DNA of 64,000 bases from Amylostereum areolatum (lineage: Eukaryota > Basidiomycota > Agaricomycetes > Russulales > Stereaceae), in assembly GCA_012932865.1 (NCBI GenBank), contig SAXG01000002.1, forward strand, positions 620,001 to 684,000, read 5' to 3'. Within the stretch, counting starts at the first letter, position 1. Each line of letters opens with the position of its first letter. The translations under genes and the position numbers were made by a program. Positions 46,152-57,651 of this stretch are shown here, piece after piece. The notes beneath the pieces are model-generated. The model saw only the letters and a program-made list of their open reading frames with translations, was not told the origin of the DNA and did no database searches.

Positions 46152-49100
46152 CTAGATGAGCTCCACCTAGAAGCGTTAGCGTGTCCACTGTCAGAACATG
46201 TCCATGGAACAGAAGCTGACAAAACATACATAGTTGCTCGGGAATATGCCTTTCCTCCCAGTCGAACTGACGCCTGATGGTGTCATGAGGTCAGCGATGG
46301 TCCGCACTACAATCATGAATGTCTGACCTTCCCACCAGCCATCGGCGTAATCTTCACCACCAGGTGTCAGAGTGATGTTGTCGCCTTCCGAGAACCCAAG
46401 CTCGTCGTCTCCCTGAGCTTCATAATCATACAAGCATCGCACTTGCAGAGGGAGACGGTTCATCAGCTCTGCAAAAATTCCGTTTCCACTCTGATACTCG
46501 CTCACCTCGTTTCCCTGTACTTTGTCCCTGACCGACCTGACCGGTCGATGGGGCGGCTGTAGGGGTCTCGGGCGCAACAGAACTAGTAGGCGAGCCAGAA
46601 ACTTCGACGTAAGAAGCTGGGACGAGTCCCTTGCCTCCATGTCCGTCGGCAACCTTGACCCACCCCGACCCGTCATCTTCCTCGATAATAGACACCCTCA
46701 TACCCTCTGATACTCAGATGGTCAGGAGGGTGGCATGGTCGAAAAATAAAGCTGGCATACCGTGGACCTGTAGCTCGAAGGGTGATGTTGGGGTATAACT
46801 GAAAAGTACTCTGGCTTTGGGGTGTTCTTCTTCATGATGTACCATCAACTCGGCGGCTCGGGAAAAGGACGAGGGCGTAGGCGCGTTAGTGGGCGAAGGC
46901 ACTGAGATGGGATCAGCCCCCTTCCGCTCCATGAATCAAGGACAATCAGTCGTACCGACTGCGCCTCCCTTGCTAGCAAGGGAGCTAGTGGACAAACTCG
47001 AGATCACACTCCCCGCGCGGGACAGGGAGCTCGTGTGCTTGTGTCGAGTTCCGCGCTCGCGCGTGCAATCGGCGGCAATCTGTTCGGGAGAAATGAACCA
47101 CTGGTACCACGGGACTACACATGGAATCATATACCTTGAGTTCACATTTGGCGTGCACAGACACTCCGCAAAGTTTGCATGTCTTTCCCTGGCGGCTAAG
47201 ACCCCAGATTGATGTCTAATCGTTCGGTTAGACCACAGGTGGTTTCCTTGAATAAGCGTTCTCCTTACTTTACAGTGCGCGCACTCCGTCGGTATTGTAA
47301 AGGAAGAGCTCTTGAATGTATGCGGACTTTGAGAGCCTTCATCGCCTGAGAAGTATGAGAAGGATTGAGTACTCGACAAACGGAGCAAGACAAGTTACAC
47401 ACCTTCAAGTGCGCCCTCTAGAAGTTTGATCTCCGCCTCAAGGATTGATCTAGATGTGTCGTAGAGGGTTGCTTCATGTCGGGCTTCCAAGTACGTCTAA
47501 TCGGCATTTAGAAGAGTACTCGGATACAGAGCGGGTAAAAGGAAGGCAAGTATGGGAAATATACCTCCATCGCATCGTCCACGCTACCCAGAGACTGGTT
47601 GTTTTCGTAAGCGTTGACCACATTCATAGCATGATCGGCTTCCTTCTCTAAGTAGCGAGTGGCACATGGTTAGGAACATGGTTAGGATCAACTCATTGAA
47701 AATGGAACGGAGCAACTCACTCTTGGACTCCAGTAGCGGAGAAAGTTCTTGCAATTTTGCCCGGCTCCTCCCAAGTTTATTCTGAAGATAGATCTTCGGT
47801 GCCCCCTCAACACTGATCTCGCCCTAGAGAAAAGTGAGTCGGCGCATAGGTGACGGTCGCAAAAGCCTTGCCGTATCGTAGTGGCTCGCACACGGCTCAA
47901 ACGCCCAGCTGATAGGTGTGGTATAGGGTCGGATGTTGTATTCGATAAACAGATCCTGGTCTTTTCGAATGTCTACCTCTTTCAGCGATGCCTCGACTAC
48001 GGCAATTTGATTTTTCAGTGTGTCATAGTGTGCGGATTGAAGGGCCTGCGCATGATTGAGTACGCTCATGAACTTGTTCGTGAGGTAGGTTTGCAAGTGT
48101 TCTGCGGAAGTAACGTGGTATGAGTCGGTGCGATGGTTCCGCAGAGAATAAACCCAACGGTATTGCTGATGGCATCGGTTAGGATGTCAGTCACCAAACT
48201 GGCACATACCACGCCGCGACTTACGTTCTGAAGACTGGGAAGGTCTTCGGAGTAGAATCGCTCTTGTACTTTGTTCGCAATGTTGATGGTGAGAAGGTAG
48301 ACACTATCATCAGTTAGGTATACCCCCCTTCCCCAGAAAGGGGACGGGGCTACTCACTTCTTGGCGTTGAGCATGTCAATTTGTTGCTGCTCAAACTGCC
48401 TGGCCGCACGTTCGGCATGCTTGTCGTCGTTGGCGCGCTCCTGTACATGGCGGTTCACATCTAATCAGTACAGCAGCCGCGAAGTGGTAAGATCTCGGTC
48501 TATTACCTGTTTCTGGCGGTATGTTTCCACCTCTCCGCACTCATCATCATACTAGGCTTCGCGTTAGACAATTGGAGAGACACGACCGATTGGGATACGT
48601 ACTTTCTGTTTGGCCTAGGATGACCATTGAACTGACGAACAAGAACATAGGACGACGGGGAAACAATACCTTGACGCGTTCGCTGTAGACTCTATCTCGA
48701 TCCGAAAGCATCTTCTGGTAGAACGTGGCTAGCTATGGAAGCGGTCAGATATACTCGAGAGAAAAGGGCAAACTTCTCACCCTCTTTCGATGTTCTTCAT
48801 TTTTCCGCTCGAGGTTCCTCAGCACATCGACAACTTGCATATTCAACGCGTCGGAAACGTCGATGTGCTCTTGCGCGGAGTTGACCAACGATCCGATGAT
48901 TTTAGAGTATGCATTTTCGATGGTACTGCTGTGGTGAGACACAGGAGAAGGCAAGAAGCAAAGAAACATACCTCAGTCGTAAAGTGTCCTCATTCCAGGG
49001 CTTAGTAGTATCGTTGCCCAGTATGGCGGACGCCATCTTCCTCGTCTTCTTCTCCAGTGTCTTCTTCGCTAAAGTTTGCAGTTTCGTGGCGTATTCCCTC

Positions 49101-49332
49101 TCCAGTGCCGCCCGATCCTTGTATATTTCCCGGATCTGTCACCACTATATGAGAGAGACAACAAATACAGCGTCGGCTACACACATCGCCGAATATATCG
49201 CATTGGGCGTCGGAGAGGTTTGCAACGCAATCAACTTGATCCTATGTCAAATGTCAACTATGTGTGCAGGCGTGAGGGAAGTAGTCACACACCGGAAGGC
49301 TTGCGCCATACGTCCGAGGTTCAGATGTCATG
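46152..49332 (-). CDS. BZZ1: BZZ1-type F-BAR / C1 / SH3-SH3 protein
   Basis: Syndapin/TOCA-like adaptor that links membrane curvature to WASP-driven actin assembly in endocytosis. It starts MTSEPRTYGASLP (ATG at 49332) and splices to DQVDCVANLSDAQCDIFGD. The F-BAR domain has IREIYKDRAALEREYATKLQ, WNEDTLR, IENAYSKIIGSLVNSAQEHI, DALNMQVVDVLRNLERKNEE, ATFYQKMLSDRDRVYSERVK, YDDECGEVETYRQKQ and QTYLTNKFMSVLNHAQALQS. A C1 zinc domain follows: HTFKSSSFTIPTECAHCK, then TSIWGLSRQGKTCKLCGVS and VHAKCELK, with the His/Cys spacing intact. First SH3: ARVLFSYTPTSPFELQVHEG, MRVSIIEEDDGSGWVKVADG, GLVPASYVEV. Second SH3: VRCLYDYEAQGDDELGFSEG, DGWWEG, GRKGIFPSNYVELI. The final exon is only 15 nt (46166-46152). 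I did not fix every internal exon of this roughly 15-exon gene. Confidence 0.92.
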
Positions 49333-49807
49333 GTGATATCCGCCGTGGAGTAGGCACTGGCACAGTGGCACTGGCTCCGCTGTATCCTTAGGTGGGAAGG
49401 ATGTGGACCTAAGTTGATGGACGCTATGCAGGCGTCGGATGTCCACTGTGAGTTGATGCCACCTAAAGTGCGCGACGAGGAACTTCAGGAGGAATGAGGA
49501 CTACCGGTGTCAGAGGCCGAGGGCTGATATGGAACTCGATCAGTTGACATGGTGGTCGTAGCTTGACCTTCGACCCACAGATGGAGGGGTTGCAAAGTTG
49601 ATTACTTCTGAACGCGGTAGCAGTTGATACCAGTCAAATAGTCGCCCTTGGTAGGTACTAGGAAGATGTTCGAGTGTAAAGCGGCGTTCGGACTTCGGAG
49701 CACTCGTCGTCAGGCTGTAGATCAACTGGTTCCGAGTAAGATATCATGACATCACACACGCGTTTACCACGCGTAACGGCCCAGCTCACACTTCGCGACT
49801 TTCCTTG
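49333..49807. other. Upstream flank of BZZ1
   Basis: No gene recognised; BZZ1 promoter expected here. Confidence 0.5.
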
Positions 49808-50335
49808 TCACCGCCGTGTTCTCATCTTGTGATCAAGCTCGAGCAACATAGTAATCACAAGATGCCGGGTGTTAGCAGCGGGTCGCAAGAGGCTTGCATC
49901 TGCTAACATTACCGCAAGTCGGTTAGTTTTGATTAGGCTGGGTTGAACTTGTTTTTGCACTTGAATCTTGATGGAGGATGCCCAACACCCTGTCCCCACA
50001 CTACTGGCCACTTGAAGAGGTATGTAATATGCCACGAAGCAGCTCATTACCGTCATCGCACATGCGAAGATCGTTTTGAGTACCCTGTTCCGGCATACAC
50101 AGAGTCTTCGATATTCGTGAGAAGATGACGGAGGTCTATCGCTCACACGCGCGCCCCATCCGCGAGGCAGCTCGTCTGCGCCTATTACAGGAGAGGTCTC
50201 CGTCAATGTCGTGATGGTCTCTCTGTCCATGATCTCCTGTGAGGAAGGAGCTTGGAACGGATCGAAAGATGACAATTTCGCCGAGCGCCTGGCCATGGAA
50301 GTCCTCACGTACACAACACCCGCCCAGAGCGTCAA
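49808..50335 (-). CDS. Possible small membrane protein, unrecognised
   Basis: An open frame of 175 codons with ATG start; a later Met would give MARRSAKLSSFDPFQAP. It has one clear hydrophobic helix, TIFACAMTVMSCFVAYYIPL, and otherwise polar sequence. It matches no family I know. A GTGAGC donor-like site inside suggests it could be spliced, but no combination improved it. Could be non-coding. Confidence 0.25.
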   Translation of the reverse strand: MTLWAGVVYVRTSMARRSAKLSSFDPFQAPSSQEIMDRETITTLTETSPVIGADELPRGWGARVSDRPPSSSHEYRRLCVCRNRVLKTIFACAMTVMSCFVAYYIPLQVASSVGTGCWASSIKIQVQKQVQPSLIKTNRLAVMLADASLLRPAANTRHLVITMLLELDHKMRTRR

Positions 50336-51130
50336 GCGTACAGTTAGGTGAATCGATGCGTTGTACGCCGAGCGGATCCCGGCGGATAACCTAGGCTACA
50401 TCAATTTCAAGGGGTTTGGCTGGACGGGAAAATAGCCTTTTTTGGATGTCCCTTCATGTCATACCTATCGCATCATCACATTGACGGCTCGCGCACGTCG
50501 ACGGTCGTTGCACTGTGACTTTGCTCTCGAATTGCCGATGTCGAGTGCAATATACACTGACACGGCTTTATCATTGAGTGCTTTTGCTCAGAAGGTCAGT
50601 TGTCATGCTCAGTGGTGCAAGGCGGCCGCTGGTGCTCATTTATAAGTACAGTGCGTGCATTATGCGTTGTGCAAGAGCTCGTGGTTGCATTTCTGACAGC
50701 CTTGGATGCTGAATTTCTGTGCAGGATGTATGCCTCATTTGCGGATCGTATATCATGCAACATGATGGGTGACAGTGCGACCTGCGACAGCGAATGGCAG
50801 CGACACGAAAAGTCGAAAACACCGGTGATGCTCATGAAGCGGTACGAGGTCGGTGGTTACGGCCTACACCAGTTTTCATGTTGACGACATCCACTATCTG
50901 ACAGCTGTCCGTCTATGACCTTCCACAAACAATGCTTAGCTGGCCTACCATGGCTACAACTTATGGTGGTGCGGCCTCGGTATTGAAGTAGAACATATGC
51001 CGTCTTTCTGTTCTTACCGTGCAGCACAAACCTTGTTCACAACATATTTACATACCCGTTTATCTCGCGGTCGATGTACTTATCGAAGTCCAGCCCGGTA
51101 GCTCATGCCAGCAGTGTAAGTACTAGTAGT

Positions 51131-51325
51131 TTAAATAATCAGCTTGTAGCTCGTGTCCAGCCTGCTACCCCACTGCCGCAAGAGCACTGTTAGCATTCCC
51201 TTTATATGCATATCTGATGCGATGCACAGGTGCTGCTCACAGAATTTATTTAAACTATCCACCACTGTCTCCGTTTCAGAGCTCAGCCAGAGGAGGTCAT
51301 CCGCATGACGAGCAAACCATGACAT
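51131..51325 (-). mobile_element. Possible reverse-transcriptase relic
   Basis: The fragment reads MSWFARHADDLLWLSSETET then VVDSLNKFCEQHLCIAS. The ADD with the following LLWLSS and the helix ending FCEQH resemble the [YF]ADD active-site block and next helix of non-LTR/LINE-type reverse transcriptases in basidiomycetes. No other RT motif could be placed up- or downstream in frame, so at most this is a small, dead fragment. Confidence 0.3.
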
Positions 51326-53173
51326 AAATGAATTTGATTGGCTCTCGGATAACCCAATGATTCACCATGATATGACCGCTTCGACTTCTCCGTAACGTAT
51401 TTATGAGGGTTTTACGTCCCAATATACGGTACGATGGGCCTAAAAGACATCAAAGCCGTCATACTGCGAAGATATTAGGTACTTTTCACACCAGGCTGTG
51501 TTAGGACAACAAGCTGGAAGTTCTCCCCACGCGTGTCCCGAGCAACAGGGATATCGGAAAGTCGGTCGTGTCGTGATTCACGCGGCTCTCCTGCTATGTA
51601 GGTGCAGTTCCAAGGATGTCTTGAAGGAAATGACCAGTCGCATCCACGCAAAGTTTTCCACCTGCCCTGTGGCAATAAGTTCAGTGGCGGTCGGTCCTCT
51701 GCATGCGCATGCCATACATGTAACGATTGACGCACGCTGGTAAGGTCCCGACACGACGTCGAGACGTTGTTCCTTTGTGAGACTGGGGTGGACATGGTAG
51801 TTTTTGTCGTCACTGAGTTCGTTCGAAGAACCAGGGCGAAAATAAAGAGCACCATCGATGTTACGCCGAAGGACAGGAAACCTAGAAAAGGGTAGGAAAA
51901 ACGGGGCGCGGACTCTTGAGCGATGAAAAAGCTCCGGCGGGATATTAGTGCGGCCCAACTGCTGGGGAGTGGAGGCAAGCCGTCGCTTGTCCCCGGATGT
52001 CCGAGATTGCACGGTCTAGACAGACTGGAGGAGTATGTACCACGGTCCACCGGACGCTGAGACTCTGCTTGAACGGCCGTTGACGAGCAGCCCGCTCCCG
52101 TGATACGCATGTGGGCGTCGCGCCGCTACAACGTGGTCCGCACGGAAAGGAGAAGGATCCCTGAATCACCTTACCCAGGACTATTTGGACCCCGTTTCAA
52201 AAATCCTCGGACACGCCGATGTATGGGCCATAGATCGGCTTGTTGTCCTGGGACGTTGTGATGGTGAGCGTGAGGGCGAATGAGTGCTGCTAACGACGGT
52301 CACTGGTGGCGTGGGTTCGTTTCCAGGCGGGTAGTGTCGACGAGGACCATGCGTTTTAGCTTTAAGGTAAGACTGTCGAGACTGTCGAGGCCCATAAGTG
52401 CGGCGATGTCGACATGTGCACGAGGAGTCCGTCCGAAGAAAGTTTTAGAAAGCTCTTGGAAAGCTCGGACAAATCGTGCGCGTGCACGCTTGCCGCCGGA
52501 TTGCGTGGGAAATGGCATCGGTTGCGTCGGACGTTACGTCCCCTCCGTCCCGTCCTCCAACACGCGCTGGCCATCTGTTCCTCCAGCGCCGGTGGATTAA
52601 TCACCTCATTTTCACACCCTTTATCCTTGCTGTGCATCGCCTCGTTCACCTAGACTGCAACGCCACGTTTTTGTCGGGCGAAGCCGAGGTACATCGGTAA
52701 ATCGGATGGCCTATAACTACCAAATCCGAACATCCTCTCGTCGGATCGGGATGACGGACGTACGGAAGACGTGGAACGGGGAAGTCCACCGCCCCTACTC
52801 CTTCAATGCATGACCCCTTCTCATTCGCGCCGCGGAGACCTTTGGCCAGCTCGATCAAAACGGGTTGGTTATGTGACTTATGTCCGCACGTACGACGTAC
52901 GTCCGAGGGACCTCTGAGAACCTCCGCACCCGCGATTTTTATGACCTCCGTTCTGCGCCCTGAGTCTCAAGTTTGTCGTACTGCCACGCCGCGCGAAGAT
53001 CCGAGACCACCCTCGATTTTTTCTCTGCTGGGCGCTTCAATGACACCGCGCAGCCCCGCCGGGATTTAGGTATTTTCCAGTTGCATTTTATTATATTTTT
53101 CACCGAGCGCGTTTTTGCCATGTGTCCTTCGGCTGCATCATGTAACGCCTAAGGAGGGTGGACGTCCTCCGTC

Positions 53174-53181
53174 TATAAAAG
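53174..53181 (+). promoter_or_regulatory. TATA box of the DPBB secreted protein gene
   Basis: A canonical TATAAAAG lies 135 nt before the ATG, followed by a pyrimidine-rich 5' UTR typical of highly expressed fungal genes. Confidence 0.6.
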
Positions 53182-53308
53182 AACGGCGTGTGTTCAAGTC
53201 CCTCCCCAGTGTAGTGCCCCGTCTCCCCTCGTCCGCACGTCGCTGTTTTCCCTCTCAATCACCCCTTGCCCCATCATCCCATATCACCTCGCCACCCTTC
53301 CGTCTACC

Positions 53309-53929
53309 ATGATGTTCCGTATCACCCTCCTCCTCATCGCGTTCTTCGCGCTCCTCAACTGCTCCCTCGCTGCCCCCATCAGCGACGCCACCCAACTAGA
53401 AAAGAGGGTAACGCACACCGGCAGAGTAAGTCACGGTAAAGACGCGCCCATCCTTCCTGCGACGCGTCAGTGCTGACCCATAACGCGTCTGTGCAGGGCA
53501 CCTACTTCGAAGTCGGGCTCGGAAACTGCGGATGGACGAACAAAGACTCTGACCACATCGTCGCCATGTCCAAGGCCTTCTACGACGCGAACGACGGCGG
53601 CAACTGTGGACAGGTAACACTTTCGACAGTCTATTCGCGTCTTTTCCGACTCATCCGTTCTCACCCCAGAAATTATCAATCACGTGGGGTGGGAAGACCG
53701 CGACCGCGACCATGGTGGACTCCTGCCCTGGCTGTGGCTACTATGACCTAGGTAAGTCGCCCCCCGTTTGAGGCTGGCGGGACCCACTTTTGTGGCTATC
53801 CGTGCTGGCAGCGTATCCCTCTAACTGACACCCCATTTTTCAGACATGTCTCCCTCGTTGTTCCAAGTCTTCTCTGGCCTCGACCGCGGCGTTCTCAGCG
53901 GCCTTACATGGCACTTCCTCTCCAAGTAA
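53309..53929 (+). CDS. Secreted double-psi beta-barrel protein (RlpA/barwin-like)
   Basis: Small secreted protein of 133 residues, exons 53309-53425, 53497-53613, 53670-53751 and 53844-53929. The signal peptide MMFRITLLLIAFFALLNCSL is followed by AAPISDATQLEKR, with a Kex2-type Lys-Arg site. The DPBB domain reads GTYFEVGLGNCGWTNKDSDH, IVAMSKAFYDANDGGNCGQ, KLSITWGGKTATATMVDSCP and GCGYYDLDMSPSLFQVFSGL. Cys in NCGW, NCGQ and SCPGCG are conserved in this family, which includes cerato-platanin/expansin-like relatives and riboflavin-aldehyde-forming enzyme homologues. It lacks an expansin cellulose-binding domain. It probably binds wall polysaccharide; enzymatic activity cannot be claimed. Confidence 0.92.
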
Positions 53930-55745
53930 CTAGAAGAATCGAAGCCGGTCTCCTCCACGGCACAAGTTAAAATAACTGTATCATTATCCTTGTATCACTT
54001 TCACTCTCGGTTCGCTCCCCTCCGGTCAGGGGAGCTTGTTGTGCTTATTGTAACTTCCCTGTGTCGTCCCACCAGCTATACTCTATTCTCCTCGTCTTCC
54101 CCGGCGTTTCGTGCGCACGCCCCTACGTCTCACGTTCTATTTTCCGCTTCTCATGCTATTACGCTTTTACGTCCAGGGCTTTCGTCACTCCCACGATTTC
54201 CTTTCACATTTCTACGGGTTGTTCGTCCCAGCGGCGAAGTTGATATTTGGGTCTATGAATCTTCGTTTCGATACTGTGTTTTTACGTACACACCTACACC
54301 CCCGCTATAGATGCTCTACATAGAAGGTATACACTTACGTCGTACTCGTCATGACCGGCTTTGATCAGCTGGCGTGATTGGAGTACTTACTCGATTCAAT
54401 TTGAAGCTCGTGCTTTGTTCGCGTCTATGCCGTGCTTGCTGTATATGAAGCTTCTTGGTACTAAGGAAAACTAGAAGGTCCGCTCCAGCGCCTCGACTTG
54501 CGGCTCCTGAAATGGCAGAGACGCAGAGACGCAGAAGGCATGCCGACAGACGCTTGCGTGTCTGAGCCGGTCAGCGTTCATCGACGGTCGACACCGGTGA
54601 TCGCATACAGCTAGAGAAAATTGACTGTCCCCGGAGACAGTGGATCGAGGTTGGCGAGGTTGGGGGATGTCAGTGGTCGACATGCGACTCATGCTTGGGT
54701 GTTCCGCATCGACAACGAAGGATCGACCCAGTTGCGCGCGAATGAAGAGCTGACCGGTGAGCCTCCTCCAACCTCCAATGAACACTTGACAGGCTCCAAA
54801 GCGGCCTGCAGACGACCACGGGGTTCCCTGACGATCGTTCCATGAAATGGGAAGCCTACCGGGAGCACCATGCCAGGACGAGTCTGTCGATCGGTGCTTT
54901 CGGCGTAGGAGCCTGAGAACCTGAGGTTGTCGGCCGTTCAACGTTCAAAGCCTGCGACTTTTCGACCTTCTGCCTCTTCGTGGGACACCTGCCATTACAA
55001 AGTCCGCAAGGACCGCGAGCGTCCTAGGATCGCGCAAGGTCACGGGTGAACGGCGTTTGAAGGGTAGCAGCGGCAATCTCTGGGCGACTGGGTATAACCC
55101 CTGCCCTTGAAACTGAAAGCGGCGCTGGAGTACCAGGATCGAAAGTCGTCCGCTCAAAAGCCCCAGCGAACAGATCGCTGGGTAATTGACAAGCGGCCGT
55201 ACCAAGGTACGCCCACCCTACCCTGAACATAAGAAACCCCTAACTGAGAGATACACGACGGCGCTCACCACACATCTGCTGGCGTCTCCGATGGATCCAC
55301 GGGCGTTCGCGAAGGCAGACCGGAAGAACCCATGGCATCAACTGTCCATGGCCCTCCACATAGCCTCCGACGAGGCTTTCGAGGTCCTGTGAAAAATCTG
55401 TAAATGCAGCGTGAGTAACAGCCGAGAATACTCTCGGTAGCACCACCCCAGATCTGGGAAACATCGAGGACGTCTGCCTTCAGAGTTCGTAACGTTCTCC
55501 GAACCACTGTGAGAAAGTAAGGTGATAGAGAAGATGCATTAAGACCAAGATGTGCGTGTAGAGATGACGGAACCTTGACAAAACAATGATCTGCAAAACA
55601 GAAAGGTGCCGAACTAGTGTACAAGTCCATGTCAAAAGAAACACGTGCTAGAAAATCGTAAAATGTGGATGAGCTGTGCGTGAGAAGCCATGAGAGGTAT
55701 GGGGCGTGAATGGGATATCGGTATCGTGAATGTCGCAGTTCGCAA
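53930..55745. other. 1.8-kb convergent intergenic region
   Basis: The 3' flank of the DPBB gene, then sequence with scattered open frames (54471-54941 minus, 55265-55630 minus) that match nothing, then the 3' end of the Kre9-like gene. Confidence 0.5.
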
Positions 55746-56748
55746 TCACAGGGCCATCGAGAGCATCATGGCAGCGCCGGTGAGCAAGGAAAGGTATCCG
55801 GTGCTAACGTGACGAGGTAGAACGCCATTGCTGTTGCTCTGAGCAGGGAGAGAAGTTTGCCCTGCGATGCTGGTCGTGGATATTGAACCAGAGGCTGGCG
55901 TCGTAGATGTGGCCAAGGCAGTAGAAGATGGAGATGGGACGGAGGACACTGCGCTGGACGAGCCTATACTGGCAGGAGGCACCGCACTGGTGAGGGACGG
56001 TGCACTCGTGGGAGGCGTAGCGATATCGGAGGAAGTGTTTGGGGGAGGTGATGAGATAGCAGGTGCTGTGAATGAGGTAGCGGATGGGACCGAGGAGGAT
56101 CCAGTACCACCTGTAATCGTGAACTCTGGGCTAGCGTTTCCAGAATCGCCAAAAACTGAGGATAGGGTCGAATGTGAGAGTCTGTTTTCCAGACAAGAAG
56201 AAACGCGCTATGCCGCACTCACGGACTACGATGTAGTCTGTCTTCGGAGCAACATCGGGTACTGTGATTTGAGCTTGGCCGTCAGTTAGCAGGAAGCCGG
56301 TAGCCAGCGGATGATCTGCACATGGCCGATCAGTATGTTGGCACGAGGAAACAGGGGACGCGAACAGCAAGGGGGGAGCGTGCACGGTCCAAGCGCAGAC
56401 ATCCATCAGGGCTGCACGCACGCCGGGATAACAGCAGGGGTATGGCGGGGATGATAACTCACCGACATCCAGGTTCTCGCTGTCCGTACTGTCGAACCCC
56501 AACACAAGTTTTCCTGTGAAGTTCTTCGGTTCGGGGATGTTAGATGTGTCCCTACAGATAGGTAAACTCGCCGTGTGATTCGAAGAGCAAACAGGAGCGT
56601 ACCAAGTCACCAGGACCTTATCGCCAACGCTCCAGACAGTTGAAGCACCTGGGCTCGTGATCTTGGGGCTCACGACTATACGCTTGACCATGGGGGCGGC
56701 ATGGACGTAAGCCAGGCAGTAGAAGAAAAGTGCAACGGAGAGGAGCAT
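55746..56748 (-). CDS. Kre9/KNH-like Ser/Thr-rich cell-surface protein, probably GPI-anchored
   Basis: 262 residues, exons 56748-56463, 56315-56223 and 56155-55746. The signal peptide is MLLSVALFFYCLAYVHA. The Kre9/KNH (PF10342-type) domain runs from VVSPKITSPGASTVWSVGDK through VLVTWYAPV, NFTGKLVLGFDS, ATGFLLTDGQAQITVPDVAP and DYIVVLFGDSGNASPEFTI, the last restored by splicing. A Ser/Thr/Pro-rich, heavily O-glycosylation-prone stalk of about 90 residues follows. It ends in a hydrophobic tail, TGYLSLLTGAAMMLSMAL, a standard GPI-attachment signal. In this family the domain is linked to beta-1,6-glucan synthesis or wall binding, but function of single members is mostly unknown. Confidence 0.92.
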
Positions 56749-56836
56749 AGCTGCTGGACTTGACCTGAACTTGACCTGGGCGTTGACGTTGAGGGAGGAG
56801 AGGCTCTCAAGGGAAATCGAACATGGTCTGAGCTGA

Positions 56837-56842
56837 TTATAA
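56837..56842 (-). promoter_or_regulatory. TATA-like element of the Kre9-like gene
   Basis: TTATAA lies about 90 nt upstream of the start codon. Weak, position-based call. Confidence 0.35.
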
Positions 56843-57393
56843 GGACCCGCATTGGCCGAGATCAGCTCAAACCGGCATCGACTTCTGATGCATTTCCCGT
56901 CCTTCATGTGACCGATCACTAGGAACTTTTAGTAGCTCGTGTTTGTCCTCCTCAGCTCAAGAGATTAGCCCTTTCTTTTGAACCAGTTATTCTCCTTGTG
57001 GGGGGAGAGATAGACTTGTATTTATGCCGACGCACGCCCATCGATTGCGCAAGATAGGAGGAGGAGTGACAAGGTGGGGTTTTTTTCACGTCGGGGACTC
57101 GGGAGGCACACGGTCGAATATGGTTATCATGGCATCAAATCTTGCCCGGAACAACTGCGAGCATGCGACAGCGTGGACACCTTTTGAAGTGTCTTCAGCA
57201 TATAGACCCGACCATGGGCTACACCTACCATGGGTCGCAAGGAGGGACAGGGGAAAAAGCAAGGGTCGAGTTCCGTGACGATGGAGTTGAGCATAGCTCG
57301 CTCAGGCGGGGGTGCTTGAAAACTGTTGGGCGCAATTGTTCGTCCTATTTCGGGAGTGGACAATGTGGTCCAAACAAAGCGACAACAACGCGG

Positions 57394-57435
57394 ACGCGTC
57401 AATCGACAACGCGTTGTTTGGCTCTGTAGACGCGT
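57394..57435. promoter_or_regulatory. Cluster of three ACGCGT (MCB-like) boxes upstream of RIF1
   Basis: Perfect ACGCGT hexamers occur at 57394-57399, 57409-57414 and 57430-57435, with a near-match TCGCGT directly after. In yeasts this is the binding site of MBF (Mbp1/Res-Swi6/Cdc10), which drives G1/S genes. They lie 217-258 bp before the RIF1 start codon. Function here is inferred. Confidence 0.55.
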
Positions 57436-57651
57436 CGCGTTGAATGCGCTCCGGCCTTCGCTTATGGCCCTCAACGGCCCCTTCATCTCTCCTCCCTCCA
57501 TCCCGCCCATATCCCTCCCTTTCCTCCCGTCCGTCCCGCTTCCTGATCTCCCTTTCCCGTCCCCGCCACACATCATATTTTCCATCTGTCTCACTTCACT
57601 CGTCGTCTCACCTTGCTCTCACCCCCGCGACGCGATCCAACACCCCTTGAT

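Larger units (their letters stand above)
50336..53308. other. Gene-poor region with a reverse-transcriptase-like relic
   Basis: About 3 kb with no intact gene. It includes the RT-like fragment annotated at 51131-51325; open frames at 51475-52110 and 52280-52650 match no family. The DPBB gene promoter occupies the right end. Confidence 0.5.
56749..57651. other. Divergent intergenic region, Kre9-like / RIF1
   Basis: About 900 bp holding both promoters. The RIF1 side carries three ACGCGT boxes followed by a pyrimidine-rich tract down to the ATG. No other gene is supported. Confidence 0.6.
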
